This document shows, one piece after another, positions 6,873 through 7,571 of a stretch of 7,571 nucleotides of DNA. The stretch covers positions 1-7,571 of the forward strand of contig CAMBMC010000112.1 of assembly GCA_945868555.1 (NCBI GenBank). The letters are read 5' to 3'. Origin of the DNA: Chitinophaga pinensis. GTDB taxonomy: Bacteria; Bacteroidota; Bacteroidia; Flavobacteriales_D; Crocinitomicaceae. The translations under genes were made by a program, and so were the position numbers. The notes beneath the pieces were generated by a model. It did no database searches and was not told where the DNA came from. It saw only the letters and a program-made list of their open reading frames with translations. How positions within the stretch are numbered: the stretch's first letter is position 1; every line of letters starts with the position of its first letter.

Positions 6873-7460
6873 TTAATCGTTTCGTTTATTGATTTCATCA
6901 CGAAGGCGAGAAGCCAATTCGTAATCTTCATTGTCAATAGCTTCTTTCAATTGGTTCTCCAGATCTTCCAACGTGATTTCATCCAATTCATCTATGTCGT
7001 GAATATCAGCATCAAAGTCATTGTCATGTACGATAGGGTCGAAGCCGCCATCGTCATTGGCATGGCCAGTGTCTGATAAAATATTTTCGTAGGTATAAAT
7101 TGGACAATTGAAACGAAGCCCAATGGCAATGGCATCGGAAGTGCGTGAATCGATTTCTGCAGTCACACTAAACTGCTCACAAATCAGCTTTGAATAAAAT
7201 ACACCCTCCTCAAACCGATAAATAATGATTTCCAACACGTTTATGGAAAAGGAATTCGCAAAACTCTTGAATAAATCATGAGTGAGTGGTCGTTCAGGCA
7301 CCATCTTCTCCAAGGCAATGGCAATGGCTTGAGCTTCGAATCCGCCAATCACAATTGGTATTTGACGCTTTCCACCAGATTCCACCAATATCAATGCATA
7401 AGCGCCAGATTGTGTCTGGCTGTATTGCAATCCCGCGATGTCTAATTTTATTTTTTCCAT
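6873..7460 (-). CDS. Bifunctional nuclease (DUF151/BFN) domain protein with C-terminal UVR motif
   Basis: This 195-residue cytoplasmic protein starts with a DUF151 (bifunctional nuclease) domain, about residues 1-128. Recognisable parts are LILVESGGKRQIPIVIGGFEAQAIAIAL (23-50) and DSRTSDAIAIGLRFNCPIY (104-122), the conserved SDAIAIALR-like segment. Members of this family have been reported to have DNase and RNase activity in plants, and the bacterial role is not settled. An acidic linker (about 129-164) rich in Asp with several His follows. The C-terminus LENQLKEAIDNEDYELASRLRDEI (167-190) is a UVR motif, the UvrB/UvrC-type helical hairpin also found in other proteins. This architecture is common in Bacteroidota. 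The ATG at 7460 gives a full-length domain. It is the first complete gene of the minus-strand run and lies 29 bases downstream of a strong hairpin. Confidence 0.92.
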   Translation of the reverse strand: MEKIKLDIAGLQYSQTQSGAYALILVESGGKRQIPIVIGGFEAQAIAIALEKMVPERPLTHDLFKSFANSFSINVLEIIIYRFEEGVFYSKLICEQFSVTAEIDSRTSDAIAIGLRFNCPIYTYENILSDTGHANDDGGFDPIVHDNDFDADIHDIDELDEITLEDLENQLKEAIDNEDYELASRLRDEINKRND

Positions 7461-7489
7461 GATGCCCCGCTTGCACTATTCTAAACAAG

Positions 7490-7513
7490 TAGGGAAGCAT
7501 GTTTGCTTCCCTA
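7490..7513 (-). terminator. Perfect 10-bp hairpin, likely terminator or attenuator
   Basis: TAGGGAAGCA (7490-7499), a four-base loop, and TGCTTCCCTA (7504-7513) form a perfect stem. On the minus strand it is followed by CTTGTTTAG, a weak U-rich tract; on the plus strand the following sequence is not T-rich. It lies 21 bases past the probable stop codon at 7535 of an upstream minus-strand gene, the normal place for an intrinsic terminator. It also sits just ahead of the nuclease ATG at 7460, so an attenuating leader hairpin is an alternative. Confidence 0.6.
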
Positions 7514-7534
7514 GAATGCTGTATGTATGTAAAG

Positions 7535-7570
7535 TTAAAATATCTTCAGAACATCAGTGACTTGATGCAC
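7535..7570 (-). CDS. Probable C-terminal tail of an upstream gene, unidentified
   Basis: One minus-strand frame reads VHQVTDVLKIF and then TAA at 7535-7537, with the rest beyond the right edge. The other two minus frames also stop within the window but sooner (after five and seven residues). The hydrophobic-amphipathic ending and the hairpin just downstream fit a gene end in the same direction. Eleven residues are too few to identify the protein. In some Bacteroidota, as I recall, electron transfer flavoprotein genes precede this nuclease, but nothing in these residues confirms that here. Confidence 0.35.
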   Translation of the reverse strand: MHQVTDVLKIF

Positions 7571-7571
7571 G

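Noticed and set aside
6863..6937. N-terminal extension of the permease (25 residues from the ATG at 6937)
   Set aside because: It overlaps the end of the nuclease gene, adds residues not expected before the first helix of this family, and the ATG at 6862 is correctly spaced after the nuclease stop.

Overview
The window looks like ordinary chromosomal DNA from a member of the Bacteroidota, probably near the Flavobacteriales. Three things suggest this: near-absence of Shine-Dalgarno sites, a TAnnTTTG-type -7 promoter element directly in front of tatC, and proteins of typical Bacteroidota form (RecQ with a long acidic C-terminal extension, a DUF151 bifunctional nuclease with a UVR tail, a short LuxE-like acyltransferase, and a NupG-type nucleoside permease). 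I see no mobile element, CRISPR array, tRNA, rRNA, prophage or toxin-antitoxin pair.

Layout: the left edge holds the first codons of tatC on the minus strand (1-94). A short divergent intergenic region (95-249) carries the tatC promoter and several small palindromes. recQ is on the plus strand (250-2433). The rest of the window is a tightly packed minus-strand run, listed here in transcription order from right to left: a probable gene tail (7535-7570), a hairpin (7490-7513), the bifunctional nuclease (6873-7460), the nucleoside-type MFS permease (5462-6862), the LuxE-like acyltransferase (4478-5455), a half-length TSUP/TauE-SafE membrane protein (4047-4439), an M20 amidohydrolase (2870-4057) and a small lipocalin-like lipoprotein (2430-2864). 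Junctions in this run are 10, 6, 38, -11 and 5 bases. The run converges on recQ, and the two last stop codons share one TTAA.

How the genes relate: recQ serves DNA repair and recombination, and tatC folded-protein export. The six-gene run mixes nucleic acid and nucleoside functions (nuclease, permease) with acyl/amide and transport functions (acyltransferase, TSUP, amidohydrolase). Spacing supports cotranscription, but no single known pathway links all six. A possible link among the three middle-to-distal genes is acyl-amide or sulfonate chemistry, which is speculative. I find no clear undescribed system. The best leads are the LuxE-like protein with a near-terminal cysteine, its setting beside an amidohydrolase and a TSUP protein, the hairpin ahead of the nuclease, and the palindromes at the tatC promoter.
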